From: Trematomus loennbergii
Lineage: Eukaryota; Chordata; Actinopteri; Perciformes; Nototheniidae
Assembly (NCBI GenBank): GCA_012861695.1
Contig: JAAOOA010000127.1
Location: forward strand, 20,048,255 to 20,112,254
Reading direction: 5' to 3'
Length of the DNA: 64,000 nucleotides
The position numbers were made by a program, and so were the translations under genes. Shown piece by piece: positions 25,470 through 48,436 of this stretch. Every line of letters starts with the position of its first letter. The stretch's first letter is position 1. The notes beneath the pieces are model-generated. The model did not search any database. It was not told the DNA's origin and was given only the letters and a program-made list of their open reading frames with translations.

Positions 25470-28248
25470 AGAAGATTCTTTAAAAAAGTTTATTGGCTTT
25501 TAAAACCACTTTAAAAATCTCACCAGTGAGTACTTTCCATTGAAAAAAGAAACAACGCGTTTGCAATATTAACAAGCTACTGTACATTAAGCAGTACACC
25601 AGACAACACCACAGAGGAGGGTTTTTTTTTCTACCGGTAGAAATGGACAAGATAGTCAAACAGAGTTGGTTCTGGGTCAGTCAAAGGTAAAGAATCAGAG
25701 TCACTGCTTGATGGAGCTCCTGTACTCATTAAGAGGTGCATTTCCTTCATTCGAATTCAATTATCAGTGCCTTATTGTTAAAGAAAGAATTAAAAGTTTC
25801 TTCACAAATGCATTTAGCAAAATAGGAATATGTCAAATCAACAGAAAACAGTCATCAACATAACATGTAGAACAACATTAACTGAGTAAACAGCACACAA
25901 CAAAATAATGTAACTCATGAAACTAGCACTGCCAGTCTGGTTAACAGAACCTGCCCAAATCACAGAAGACAGTGGTTACCAAGAATACAAAGTACAACAG
26001 AAGTCATCACACATGCGTGCGTACAATCATTTATCAACATAATGCGCATGTAGGTTTTAAAAGGTTGTTTAACATTTTTTTTCCCTCAATGCTTTTTATT
26101 CTCATGTATGAGAATGAGTAAGAAATGTGTATCTCACTGAGATTAATGCACATTTTGCTACAAGACAATTAGTCATTTTCCGACAGTTAATTTCCCTACT
26201 CATCTCGTCATAAAAAATATTTTTTTCTTTTTTGTGGGCACCCATCATTACATTTGTCCATAAAGATGTGGCAAAGCCGTGTCATAAAAATTTAGTGCAA
26301 TAATGTGAACCTCCAAAGTTTGTTGAAACATGAGTAATCGGTTTTTTTCCCAGTGTCTGCTGAAAGGCTTTGAGCACAATGTCTGTCACAGAGATGTTTG
26401 CAACCAGCTAACAGTATCACAACTTTTTTTCTCAATATACCATGCTATTAATCCTGCTCAAAGCACACATCACTTCTGCAACTGCAGAGACCTATTATCT
26501 TTGAATAGAAAAAAAGTAAAAGTAAATCAGCAAGCGAGACCAGACAGCATTACTTTACGACACATTGAGCCAGAAATGTAACACACAACATACAGTATCT
26601 TGCCGACTATAGATCTGTTAAGCTTTTTTTTCTTTGAATGGCACATACTTGGCTAGAATAAGGGCCATAATATAGTGTCTTGATACATCAAATCTCTATG
26701 TATCTATTCTATTTACAGATGGAGCTTAAACATGACTTATACAACATTGACAATAGCCAAAAACTCAAGCAAGCATCCTACTGTATCACAGAGCCTACCT
26801 GGCTAGCAGTGATGGTTTCAACATGCTTTCAGGTCCATGGTTACCTATAAAACATAGGACAGCGACCATTTCACAAATTTACATACTGTACATAAGATTT
26901 ACGCAACTTAACCCTTTTCCTCAAATGCAATAAAACTCTTTTATATCTCCGAGGTGCCCCGTTTCTCGTTGTTGGTAATGTTTCCGAGGAGTGTCTCGAT
27001 GTGTCATAATCTCATGTAATTCAAATGGATCATCTTTGGTATGGAAATAAGGCTGGATTCTCCACAAACATAATTTCATTTCCTCTTGATCCCAAGATGA
27101 CATCAAAACATAAATGTCAGCCTCTAGCTTTCTACGTAACTAAGCCTTCTCCATACCATTGATATTCTTATCCAAGCTGGGAGTATAGCATGCCAAAATA
27201 AATCTCATGACTGAAAGTGTGCCTGCCATGGTTGATGGACAGCGTATCAAATTCCTCTAAATCCATTAATAATAAGGGCACACACAGTGTAGTCGTTAGC
27301 CTATACAATACGCATCTATATTGTAACACTGCAAAACAAAAACAATAAGAAATAGTACAGCTGCCTTGATATGATGAAGCTCTGGATGGTTCAGAATGTT
27401 CTTAACATACTATTTACAGTCTCTCTACAGATGGCATAAGGCCTTGGACTTTGGGAATAAGGCAGCCAGTTGTTGATTCCTTTTGATGTATTGTCCACAA
27501 AGTGGCCTGAATTCCCATCTTCTCCCTACTGATTCATCTACTCCCTTTATAAGATATTAAACAGTACAAGAAGTATAGGCTTTAAGAAAATGTCACGCTC
27601 GGACAATGCTCAGAAGTGAATCAGTTTTCCAATGATTTGGTATATGATAAAGTATAAAGAATATGTCATAAATTCAGCACCTGGCAGCATGATGCTACCC
27701 TTTTTTAATATTCCGATATGGCAGGCAAATGTACTACAACTATTATGTGCATATACTTCAATCCCAATATTGTCTCCATTTGGTTGAACTTGAACTACAC
27801 ACACTGAAAATAGTATACAACAGCATAGGTTTTTTGGTCTTTTGTGCCAAATTTCATACCCATCTCTTTCTATCATTAAGTGTCCGTTAAATACAAATAT
27901 TGCATTATTGATTGGTTATAACATGGAAGATTGTTTCTCTTAATATCCATACCATTTGTAAGTGTATGCAGCCACCAAGTACTCACACTTCTTATTTGAA
28001 ATGCTTAGATTTCTAATTTCAGATGAGAGAGAGAGAAAAGTACTGAGTACTGAAACTCAGGGTGACAAATGAAAAAGGAGAGAAGAAACCAAAGGTCAGT
28101 AGGAGAGATTTTCTGGTAAGCCTGGCACTTTGAACAGAACGGATGGCAAAGTCCAGACAAATCCCAACAAACTATAGTTTAAAAACAGATAAAATACATA
28201 CGCACCAAACAGACAACAGAAAACAGAAATAATACAGATTAGATAACG
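25470..28248 (-). other. Probable rfx7 3' UTR
   Basis: A long AT-rich stretch following the rfx7 stop codon, with no coding potential of note. The limits come from the candidate poly(A) signal. Confidence 0.45.
25489..25494 (-). promoter_or_regulatory. Candidate rfx7 poly(A) signal (AATAAA)
   Basis: AATAAA on the minus strand (GCCAATAAACTTTTTT context), about 2.75 kb past the rfx7 stop. The UTR length is plausible for an RFX7 gene, but no downstream element was confirmed. Confidence 0.4.
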
Positions 28249-38042
<9,794 letters not shown>

Positions 38043-38350
38043 CGCGATGGAGGGGTTGGTGGGGGAGCTTTAACAAGTAGGCCTCATCCCCGGCTGTGCT
38101 GCACCGGACCCTCCGCTGCTGGAGCGGCTCAGGCAGCTAGGACAGCCCGCTGAATCCACCGCACAGCATGGCTACAAACACTGGGATATCACCCTTAAGA
38201 AACACTAAATTAAAACCAAAAAAAGCACCCGGGAATACAAAAGGCATTTCGCAGAGGTCTCTCTCCGCTGCCGCAAATAGCACGCCTGCAGCAGCCAGCA
38301 GCAGCTAGACGAGCTGCGTCAAGTCACACACAGGCAGGGCGGAGGAGACC
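38043..38350 (-). promoter_or_regulatory. Probable rfx7 promoter and 5' UTR
   Basis: A locally GC-rich stretch with CpG pairs and repeated GCAGC/CTGCTG motifs, directly upstream of the rfx7 start and followed outward by AT-rich DNA. It is typical of a housekeeping CpG-type promoter. Transcription start not located. Confidence 0.45.
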
Positions 38351-40505
38351 GGAAATAAACGGGGATTTGGCCTTCGAAGTAAAAGCATGAAATGTGCCAT
38401 AGTATGATGTATCTAGGACTAGGTTATCATGCTCCACAGCTCAACATCCTATAATGTGTCACTTAGTAATATATTTTAAATGGTTTTATGTTACACTCCC
38501 TGGATCAAAAGTCCAACGCAGGCCTGTGTGTTTTATGGGCTACCTAGAAATCACCCACCTACAGTTCAAGACGTAGCCCAATGATTTTATAATCTTTGAT
38601 TTCAACCTTACATTTGCAGGCTTAGATTTTAGACATGCATAACAGATGTAGGCTACACCATTAAAAATGCATATAGCATCGATCTTCTTTGTTGTTTTGC
38701 AATTTTGAACTGCGAAAATAGCCTATTTTCTAACAGTGAGGACCCTGGGAACATAAATAGGACCCTAGAGGACAATTCCAAAATGTTTAAATCCATTTTA
38801 AAATAATTCGAGATTTACATTCAGAGAGTTGATAAGAGAATAATTGACGTGCATTATTCATGTGATGGATACATCTTCCATTGTTAAAGTATTTTTTGTA
38901 CCGAGCAGCGTCTCTCTGTTTCAGCAGACAGTGTTTCCTTGGGGATAATAAAAAACGGATTAAAACTTTTCTAAAAACACTGTAACTTAAGACCCCATAC
39001 AACTCAATTTCTATAATATTTTAACAGAGTTCTTTCTGCTGTTTTACTTATGGCCTGTTATGCTATAAAGGATCGTTTTGGCTGGTTAACACATTTTCAA
39101 GCAAGTCAGACCAATGTCTACAATGATGATGAACTATAAGGACCGTCTGGAAGTAAATTCCAAATCAAAATGTTAAATTAGTTCCCGAAACGCCTGAAAA
39201 TGTGTTAAGTGATTGATTGGTAGATTGGCAGACAATAATATAATACAATCAATAACAATTAGAAGTAAAATGCCAAACATTTGCTGGGTCCATCTTGAAT
39301 TTTAACTAAATCTCTTTGGGTGTTTGATTGTTGGCCATTTGAATTTAATATGAATGTAATATTTGCAAATGTTCTGTCATTTTGCATATACAAATATTCA
39401 ACAATTAGTTGAAAGACTTAACAAAGATAAATAATGTTTAATTTCCACTGGTAGTCTAATTGAAGACATATTTTCACCTCCTAAGAACTGGCATGAAATC
39501 AGAATTTGTTTGTTAAATAGATGCACTCTAAAAGTATTGTGCTGTCGTTTTAATTTTAAAATCCTGAAGTGTATGTTAGTTTTTCATGCGGTGTTTTCCT
39601 GTAACTTGACGCTGGTCTGTGCGCTGCGATTCCGCTGTCAGCCTGCATGGGCGCTGCTGCAGGAAGCATTTTGATCAGATAGTGACAATGACGGGTAAAC
39701 AGCCAGAATGATATCACCTCAACAAATAAACCGTAGACTGTATACATAAACCGGTCATTTACCAGCACGGGTATCAATCAAAACATCTGCCAGTATGTTT
39801 CTATCGACTGATAATGTGATCAATCTTTTGGTGAGGAAATGCAAAAACACCAAACACATCTTCCAATATTTGTCTTTGCTCATCACACAGCTTACGATTT
39901 ATTCCTCTGTGGAAGTCTGAGACACAGCTGGTGGTAAAACAATAACCTGGGATGATGAATTAGGTTGGGACTTTGAGTAGCAGATATAAATAAAACGTTC
40001 ACTTATGTCCCCCTAATAAACCTGCCGTATAATTACATTACACGCATGCACAGTTAATTTGCTTTTAACTACTGTGTCTAACCTATTTATAATCAGTCAT
40101 GTTTTTATATCGCCTTCTTGGAAATATAAATGTGGAATGTGAGAGGAATGAAGCCACCAGGTCAAGAAAAACAAGACCTAAATACATTCTTTCATCATGA
40201 CTTATTTTGTGCTGCCCTCTGTTGATGGAAAAAGGTAATGTTACACTGCTCCACTGCCACCATGCACATGAAACATAATGTAAGACAGCAGTAGACGCAC
40301 ACACGGGAAAGACATGTATAGACATGTAAGTGGCTATTAAGATAAGAATAACAGGAAGAAGAGGGAATAATACAAAATGTTGCTACAGGGCTTCTGTTTG
40401 TTTGCAGGATGTGAAGTTGTTTATTAAATGTCTCTTAGCACATTATGTGACTGATTTTCTGTTTGTCCTGTGCAGTGAGCATCATCGAGGTATACAAACA
40501 TAACA

Positions 40506-40860
40506 TCTGTGGTGGAATGTACATTTATTCAAGTATTTTTTGCCACTTTTATGCTGTTGAACGTTTTACGTCACTGCATCTATTTTTTACGTTACCAGCT
40601 TTTTTGAAGAATCTGATTATTCATACAAAAATATTAACTAATAAGTGGATATCAGTCAAGATGTCAAGATGTCAAATGTCAATATTATTGATGCTTGGAC
40701 TTAATGGATCAGTGCAATTTTAATATAATTAAGTAATATACAGATACTTTGACATTTAGTACTTTGAGTATATTTTGATACTCAATCATAATTTTGATGG
40801 TGAAGCGTTTTGAATGCACTGTGCTTTTAACAGATTATTTTACCCTAAAAGACCAGCGTA
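40506..40860. mobile_element. Degenerate fish MITE related to the CAGTGGTG-type family
   Basis: Begins TGTGGTGGAATGTACATTTATTCAAGTATTTTTTGCC (given here only as a landmark: positions 40,509 onward) and ends with TACTTGGGTACTTGAGTG, the inverse sense of the same ACTCAAGTA motif. The resemblance is to the common hAT-derived MITE family of fish, but diverged. Boundaries are approximate. Confidence 0.4.
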
Positions 40861-43800
40861 CTTGGGTACTTGAGTGTGTGTGTGCAAGCAGGTTAAAGGA
40901 GAACCGGTTCAGTTGTAACACCCTCCAATCAGAAACTAGTTTAAGTGATGCAACTTAGTCACCTCAGGCTCATTAACATGAGCTGCTTACATACCAAGAA
41001 GAAGCCAACAAACTCACAGACAAATGTGCCAAATGTTATTTATTTCAGTATTCATGTTTTTACTCAAACAAACTTCTCTCAAATTCAACCCACAAATATG
41101 TTCAAAATGGATGAGAGGTAACACCTTACGTTGTTATTGTTAATAACATGACCTTACACAATGTCATTATAAAAATAAGACACAAACAGTTGACAAAAAT
41201 GATTCAAATCAAAACTTGGCCATGACGATGTACTAACATCAGAGCATTCCTAAAAATGAGAATATGACATCTGTGGGCGATAATTGTCGAATTTGGTGGT
41301 TTACAAAGAAACTGGATTCATAAAATAACATGAACATTATGTATAATCCTGAAATTGGTATTTAAATGTCAGTATTGGGATGAAGATGATGATGCTAAAG
41401 CCTAAATAGTGAAGCTACTTATGACAACATGTTTATTTCTTATACATTTTCTGCATATGCAATGAATATCTATTCTATTCTTCTGTTTGGCAATACATGA
41501 GTATATAAAGCCGAGTTTGTGAGTGTGTGTTGTGTTTATAAAGGCTGTTTGCTCTTAAAGGTCATACGTTTATTAATACCAATATGCATACTCCACTGTA
41601 TAAATCTTTTATCATATAGTTAGAGAGATGTGAGCAGAACAGAGCAGTGAGCTGTTTCCTGGAAAGCACAAAATAGTCACAAACGAGAGGACATGTGAGG
41701 AGGAAGTCATGTGAGGTGAGGCATGAGGTTGGCATGGACCAGCTATAAATAATATATATGTTATGTATGATGTGATATTCTACTCTTCTTTGCAGATTGT
41801 AGTGTCTTGGTGGCCAGCATAGCACCCTCTGCTGTATGAAAAGCAAATAAAACCGTCATTTTTTAGGATTGTAATTTAGTTGTGGTGTGACTGAGATGTC
41901 ATGGGTGTTTTGGATACAGCCTGAAATTGTGAAAAACATCTCTAAACAAGTGATTTAATTATGATCATGTGGCCAAAAAATTAAATAGATTGTAATTTGC
42001 TTCAAAATGTGTCAACAATTTCTCCTTCTCTCTATGTGTTATCACACACATCCATCAGACCTCGTCATTTTCTGGCTTGTTAACAACATCCGGGGGGTGG
42101 AACAGTGACACTTCATCTAAATCTCAAGAAAATGTTTTTCCTTGTTAGTCATTGTTTTCTCACTCTATTTTTGACCTTCGGTTGCTGGCTATTCTGGACT
42201 GATTTATTTTACTGTCAGTCTCCTGTCACTTCCCATTTGGGCTTGAAGGTCTCATCTCAGCAGTCTTTGCCCTTGCTCATTCCTCCGAACGCTAAGATTT
42301 ACACAACTCTCTTCCAAAAGTTGCTGCCATTTTTGTGACCATTTCATGAAACCTTCTCAATTTAAAAGATCTCCTCAATAAGGCCTGTTTAGTTCTGAGT
42401 CATGTGTTGGCTATTATCGCTTGATGATCCAAAAAAAACCTTTTAAGAGGAATTATATCACAATATACTTAGCCATATTTTTACCAAACACATGCCGAAT
42501 ATTTCGAGCACCTACATATAAGAAATCATGTTAAAATGAAATAAATAAATAATGACAAAGCTGATAAGGGCCACCCATTCTTGACGGTTGATATTTTAAT
42601 GTACATTTTTAAAGAGGATTTTGTTCTTAGAGACAAGCAAAGGAAGCTGATTGTGTGAACCTTTGTTGCTGCACATTATACAGTATGTGCTGGCACACTT
42701 AAACACACTCATCGCCCCTAATCACCACTTATTTTGTTGTTGTACAGTTTTGATTTCATTACCTGCTCCCTGCAAATGAAGCAGGTCATGCTCTAGACTG
42801 GCAGCAGTGACCTTAAGCCACCTGTCCTCTCCTCGGAGGTTATGGTGAATGTGGGACAGTTACCGTGGTGCAGAGGTCCGTGAGTCTAGCTCACACGTGC
42901 ACCACGCAGCAATGGCCGCTCCAATCCTCTTACAACCCCCACTTCTTCCTGCACTCAGGCCAGACTATAAGATCAGCTCTCCGTGCTCGGGTCTTATCCC
43001 GGAGAAACAGGAGATCCTCAGCACAGAGTCACGCCAACAGGTATCAAACACCACGGCCAACACGCTTCCCTCTGTATGCCAACAGTAGGCCTGCTTGCTT
43101 TAAGATGCATTCACTGACATGTCCGTTAAAGGGAAACATGAAAAGATAACTTCTGTATGAATTGCTTTAGTAGAAACACAATACTCTTAAAAGCTGGCTG
43201 ATGTAAGTGTACAGCCATTAACCAAATACATTTTGATCTGTCTGATCAAATCAGAACTACTGTTGATAGTAAACTCCTTGCTCATCCAAAAATAATGTTG
43301 TTTGAACGAAAGCTTTTTAATTAATTGGCATCTATTTTGATAATAGATTAATTGTTTGAATCATGTTTTAAGAGGCAAATATTGTATGGTTCCAGCTTTT
43401 AAATTGTGAGAATGTGTTTTTTGAGATACAGAAACAATTGAATGCATCAACATGGCTTATGGTCAATGATAATTATCTTCAAATCTTAAACTAAATATTA
43501 CGATGAAGTCATGGAAAGCGTGCAGGCTAGCATAATGTGGCTGTAGTGAGGAAGAAATAAAAAATAATGATTACCTCTAAAATACGGTTTGATGTGCAAG
43601 TAATAATACCGTAAATTAAAAGATGTTTAGCTTTATCTACGTTTACTTTCTGTTAATCAGGTTAGTAAAAGGATAAAGTATGGGAGTCCCTGGCTTCTAC
43701 GTCACCACAACCTATCCCTGTTATTGCAGATTTTATACGGCATTTTTTTTCTCCGCCTTCTTTTCCTTGGCGTCCTGTGGAAGAGCGGATGGGAAATTCT

Positions 43801-44629
43801 GATGTCATCAACCTTGGCGCAGCGGGACAGAGGAGCATGCAGACCCTCAGGGTGCCACGATTGGTGCCCATGTGTTTGTGCCCCGTAGATGGTGAAATAG
43901 ATGGTGTGGTGCTGCCCGCCTGTGCTGCACCTGCGTCCCAGCATGCTGATTGATCAGTTTGGTCATGTGGAATGTCACCATCTGCTCCCCAGTCCCACTC
44001 ACCCCTTCTTGTGTGAATGCCAATCACTGGCAGGAAGATAGTTATTAGAGCCATGTCAAATCAGGCGCATGACGATGAGCAATATGCCAGTAACACTTGA
44101 AATGTGTGTTGCAGGCGTAGTATGCACAATCTTACAGAAAAGGACAACCATGACTGTGAATTGGTATACGTTATATTTTTGTTTATATAGGTGAGCCATA
44201 TCTAAATTGTTTTTTTACTTTTACAAAATGCAATCACAGTTTTTGCCTTTAATATATTCTGCAAATAAAATTGAATTTGATAACTGAGGGCTACAGTGAG
44301 TGCATATGTTTTTTTTTGCATATAAAAGTCTTAATTTCCTTTCTTATTTCCATCCTTTCCTCCCATCCTCTTCAGTTGCTTTTTTGGCCTCTTAATGGCC
44401 AACAACTTATCATGGGGCCATCAGAAGTGACATTCTTCATTGTAGAGCGTCATAACCAATGACATTTCAACCATGGGAAAATAAAGATATGCAAATCTGA
44501 GCTCATTAACATTTGCATTACCTGTTTGAATAATCGCACTCCTGACAAGACTGCAATTAACTAAGATTGATGCAAAGTTCAGGGTTAGGGGACTGTATAT
44601 ATTTGCTCTTGGATCATTTACCCAAGATG

Positions 44630-44631
<2 letters not shown>

Positions 44632-44691
<60 letters not shown>
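44632..44691. repeat. (TG)30 microsatellite
   Basis: Pure TG dinucleotides in the rfx7-tcf12 intergenic region. Confidence 0.97.
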
Positions 44692-44696
<5 letters not shown>

Positions 44697-46726
44697 ATGC
44701 ATCCTTAGTGTGCCAGATAGGAGAACTGATTTCTGTCAGAAGAAAAGGTCATTCAGTATCCACTGTTGTTCCAGGATTATGTGTCCTGATTTGTGTCATT
44801 TATTTCACCTGCAATAAGGACATTTCTTCTTTATAACCAATACCATTTGACAAAAATAATAATTATAGGGGAGATGCTATTCCTAGAAAATAAAGGAAAG
44901 TTCCAGCAATGATTGTTATGATGAAGAGACTGACCGCCTAACCCAGTTAACACTAGCGTGGTCGGGATTAGACTTTGAGGAAGCTCAGGTTAAGAAAGAT
45001 TTAAACCAGAAAACACATTTAGTTTTTTCTGCTCTCAGATCAGGGTTTTTTACACTTTCTTCCATCAGTTGACATAACACTCCTTATCATGGCCATGAAT
45101 GAAACTGCATAAAAAAAAAATGGAATCTATATAATCGGCTCTTTAAATTATTTCTTATAATCCTTTAAAAAGATTCTTTGAAAAAATGTGGTTTACTATT
45201 TTTGAAATACACAAGCTGTGCATTTAAACTCATACATAGGGGCAGCACAGCATGCATTATGGTAATGACTCAAATGGAAATAGATGTGGTGAGAAGATTC
45301 CACATCACACAGTCCCGTGTGGCTTCAGTGTCAACACTGCAGGGTTAGTATGACAGTGAGTTCAAGATAAGTGCTGAGCGGCTGGCTCAGGGAAAATTAT
45401 TTGATTGGATTCTTGTGAGGTCTTTTTAGGACACTTGCCGGCACACTCCAGGTCTGAGCAGAGTTGTTTCTCCCTCTCCGGTTAACTATATTTATGTAAC
45501 ATACAGAGAGATTACTGCACAACATATAGCAGCTCAACGCCTAGCACAGTTGACATCGTCTATCCTATTAGTATTTTAACATTAGCAGCTCAGTTGACTT
45601 CCTAGAATCAGATTTAATTAAGTACTAAATTAAGAGCAAATATATAACTCTTTTTAAATCTATTTAAAATTAAACAAGAACAATTTATATTTACAAGAAA
45701 TATAAACAAACCAAAAAAGGTAATACAATAGAAATATGAAAATAAGAAAGATTACATATGTGCAGAATCTCAGGATTTAAAAGTGGAAGAGCTACGCAGT
45801 TTTAAAAGAGTTAACATTGTGTAGAAATGTGCAAAAATAAACAGGAAAAGTTAAAGGTACCCTGACAGTATGGGGTATGAGGATTGGCTCACAAGTTGAC
45901 AGTGAGAGTTTTCTAAAGAAAGTACCCTAAAATATCTGAGCTGTTTGTTTGCACATGCAGTAGGTCACTGTCAGTTTCAAGCAGTGGATTTACCTCACAC
46001 AGGAAGTGTTTTCAGTACCAGGTCACCCAGACAGGCTGCTGTATAAATAACTTGTATCCCAGCCGCTGGAGAAGCTCACAAAGCCACACGTGATTACAAA
46101 CTGAAGATCGGGATCTATTTGTACAAGTAGGTCAGACAGGAGTGTGGAGGCTTCTGTTTACTGGAAACATCTACCTGGCTTACACGTGATTATCTGCATG
46201 TATGCCGTCATTCTGAATTTGCCTGCATATGATTGTACACCAACGTAGGATGTCATAGAAGAGGAGGACATTTAAACAACAAAATGTATAAACGACACTG
46301 TTAGTGGACCCTCACCCCCCTGTTTTAATTCCTCTGGTGTGGTCAAGGTGTTGGTGGGTGTGGGTGGGGAATCCCCTGATTATTACATGAGTTATTTTCA
46401 ACAGCCTCTTTAATTAAAAACAGACACATAAAACGTAACAAAACAACCTGACTTAGTTTATTCTAATACTTTTATTTGAATACATACAAAAAGACAGCAT
46501 AGAATATTCTAGTAGTGCAGTAATAGCATCAACCCTGGGCCACCCCTCTCTGCCGCCTGGAATGGTCCGGCCCTTATTTGCATAAGTTGTCTGCGGGTAG
46601 CTGCATGACCAGCAGGGGTAGGTTAGGGGAAGGAGTGCATGTGGACTACACACACATGAGTAAAGACACGGACAGAGGAGCTGCTAGTGGATTGTATGAG
46701 AGTGTTGCACTGAATCTGACGGAGTT

Positions 46727-48398
46727 ATGTACTGTGCTCATCCTGTCTCTGGCACAGGCAACAACTCCCTGATGTATTGCTACAACATGAAACCGGTGAG
46801 TACATTCCTTATATTTATGTTTTTAAGGTGATGTATGTCACTGTCAGTGTGTTTGCTGATGATGCTGTTGCACTTTTTAATTGTGTTCTCAGATGTTCTG
46901 CTTGTTTGTGGACTTGCACTATGAAAAACGTTTTATTTGTTGATAGTGTTTGAAGAGTGTGTTATCTCCCTGACAACTTAACTATGCATCAATATGAAAT
47001 GCATTCATGTGGAAGCTATATCAAAGTTGATACTTTCTGATCCTCTTTTAGTGAGGCATTGGCTTGGTAGTTGGTGGGGATACTTCCTACTCTGTTCAGA
47101 ACATTTGATGGGATGTTAGGTTGTTTCATGTGGCTGGTTTGCATGTGTGTGTCTGTGTGTGTGTGTCTGTGTGTGTCTGTGTGTGTCTGTGTGTGTGTGT
47201 CTGTGATGGAGAAACCGAGGTGGAGAGGTTTTTATGTGTTGTGTCATTGTCACTTCCCTGAAGAATTGTGTAAAAGGTACAATATAAAGCTTATTCTTGT
47301 TCAAACTTAATTAGTTGACACTTTTTGAAAGAACTTTGTGAAACATAAGGTAAAATAAAATCTCTGAGATGCTTACTGGTCATTTGTTTGTCTGCCTGTA
47401 TGTTTGTTTGTTTCCCCATTACCAAATTCAAACCAAATTCGCATAGAAAGGCATTTTTCTATGACAATCAACGAACAAAATAATGATTACCTACAAAATC
47501 ACACAACTTATAAGAACTGCACAGCATCTGAATTAATGTTAGCATCCACTAACACCTCATTCACTTGTGGTTTTAACAATCTCGTGTTAAAATGCACCGT
47601 TGAGACCTCATGCTTCCTGTTCGCTGAGCACCGTGTAGTCAAGCCTAGCAGCAGAAAACATCTTGACATGAAGCAGATTGCTGCTTTTTCTATTTGATTT
47701 AACCCCGCTATGTTGGAGCAGTCCCTCCACCACTGCTGCCATTATCAAAGGCAGCTTTGATCTCTGTGAGACTAACCATATCCAGACATCGTGGATCACA
47801 GAGGCAGAAAATTGGTTGCATGTGGCTGGAGTTGGCCATGGTGGGGCACAGCATAGGCCCTGAATAGCAAGTTGATATTTCACTCATCCAGCAGAGTAAA
47901 GCTGTGTGCCTTCACAATGGGAAATAGTGTGGCTTTTTGTTGTTTGTGTAACATATCTTTTAGATTAAAATGACTTTAGAAATGTTATGAATACAATCTA
48001 AATGATAACATTTACTTGTGTTTAAAATGATATGAGGTCAAGCAAGTATGAAGGTTTTACGTTATTTAAATTCTCTCTTAGTTCTGTTTTTTTTTGGTTG
48101 AAGAAAGGTCCCTTATCATTTGTGATGCAGTGATTGATGGTTCCTAAATCAATGCTATGCTAAAAGACGATGCCATGGTGACGGCCCCTCTCCAGTGGGG
48201 GCCACAGAGGGCGTACTGGGGCGGGGGTGTGACCATTATTAACGGGTCGCCTGCTATGCTGATGGTAAGGAGGACAATTGGCTTTATCCTGCGCCATATG
48301 CTGCCCATGGCGGCTCAGACGGGCCCAGTGTCGACAGGGGCTCCTCTGTTTGGCCAAGCCCACAATCACCATGGGACTCATGCCAGCCAGGGTCACGG

Positions 48399-48436
<38 letters not shown>

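Larger units (their letters stand above)
38351..46726. other. Gene-free interval between divergent rfx7 and tcf12
   Basis: About 8.4 kb of AT-rich sequence without recognisable exons. I looked specifically for the E-protein activation domain 1 exons (LSDLLDFSAMF) on the plus strand and for TEX9, MNS1 and ZNF280D and saw none. Local GC-rich patches occur at 42,840-43,080 and 43,790-44,030. The region may hold enhancers for tcf12, but nothing in the sequence proves it. Confidence 0.5.

Noticed and set aside
42849..43149. Open frames in the rfx7-tcf12 interval as missing tcf12 5' exons
   Set aside because: No resemblance to E-protein N-terminal sequence and no coherent splice sites.
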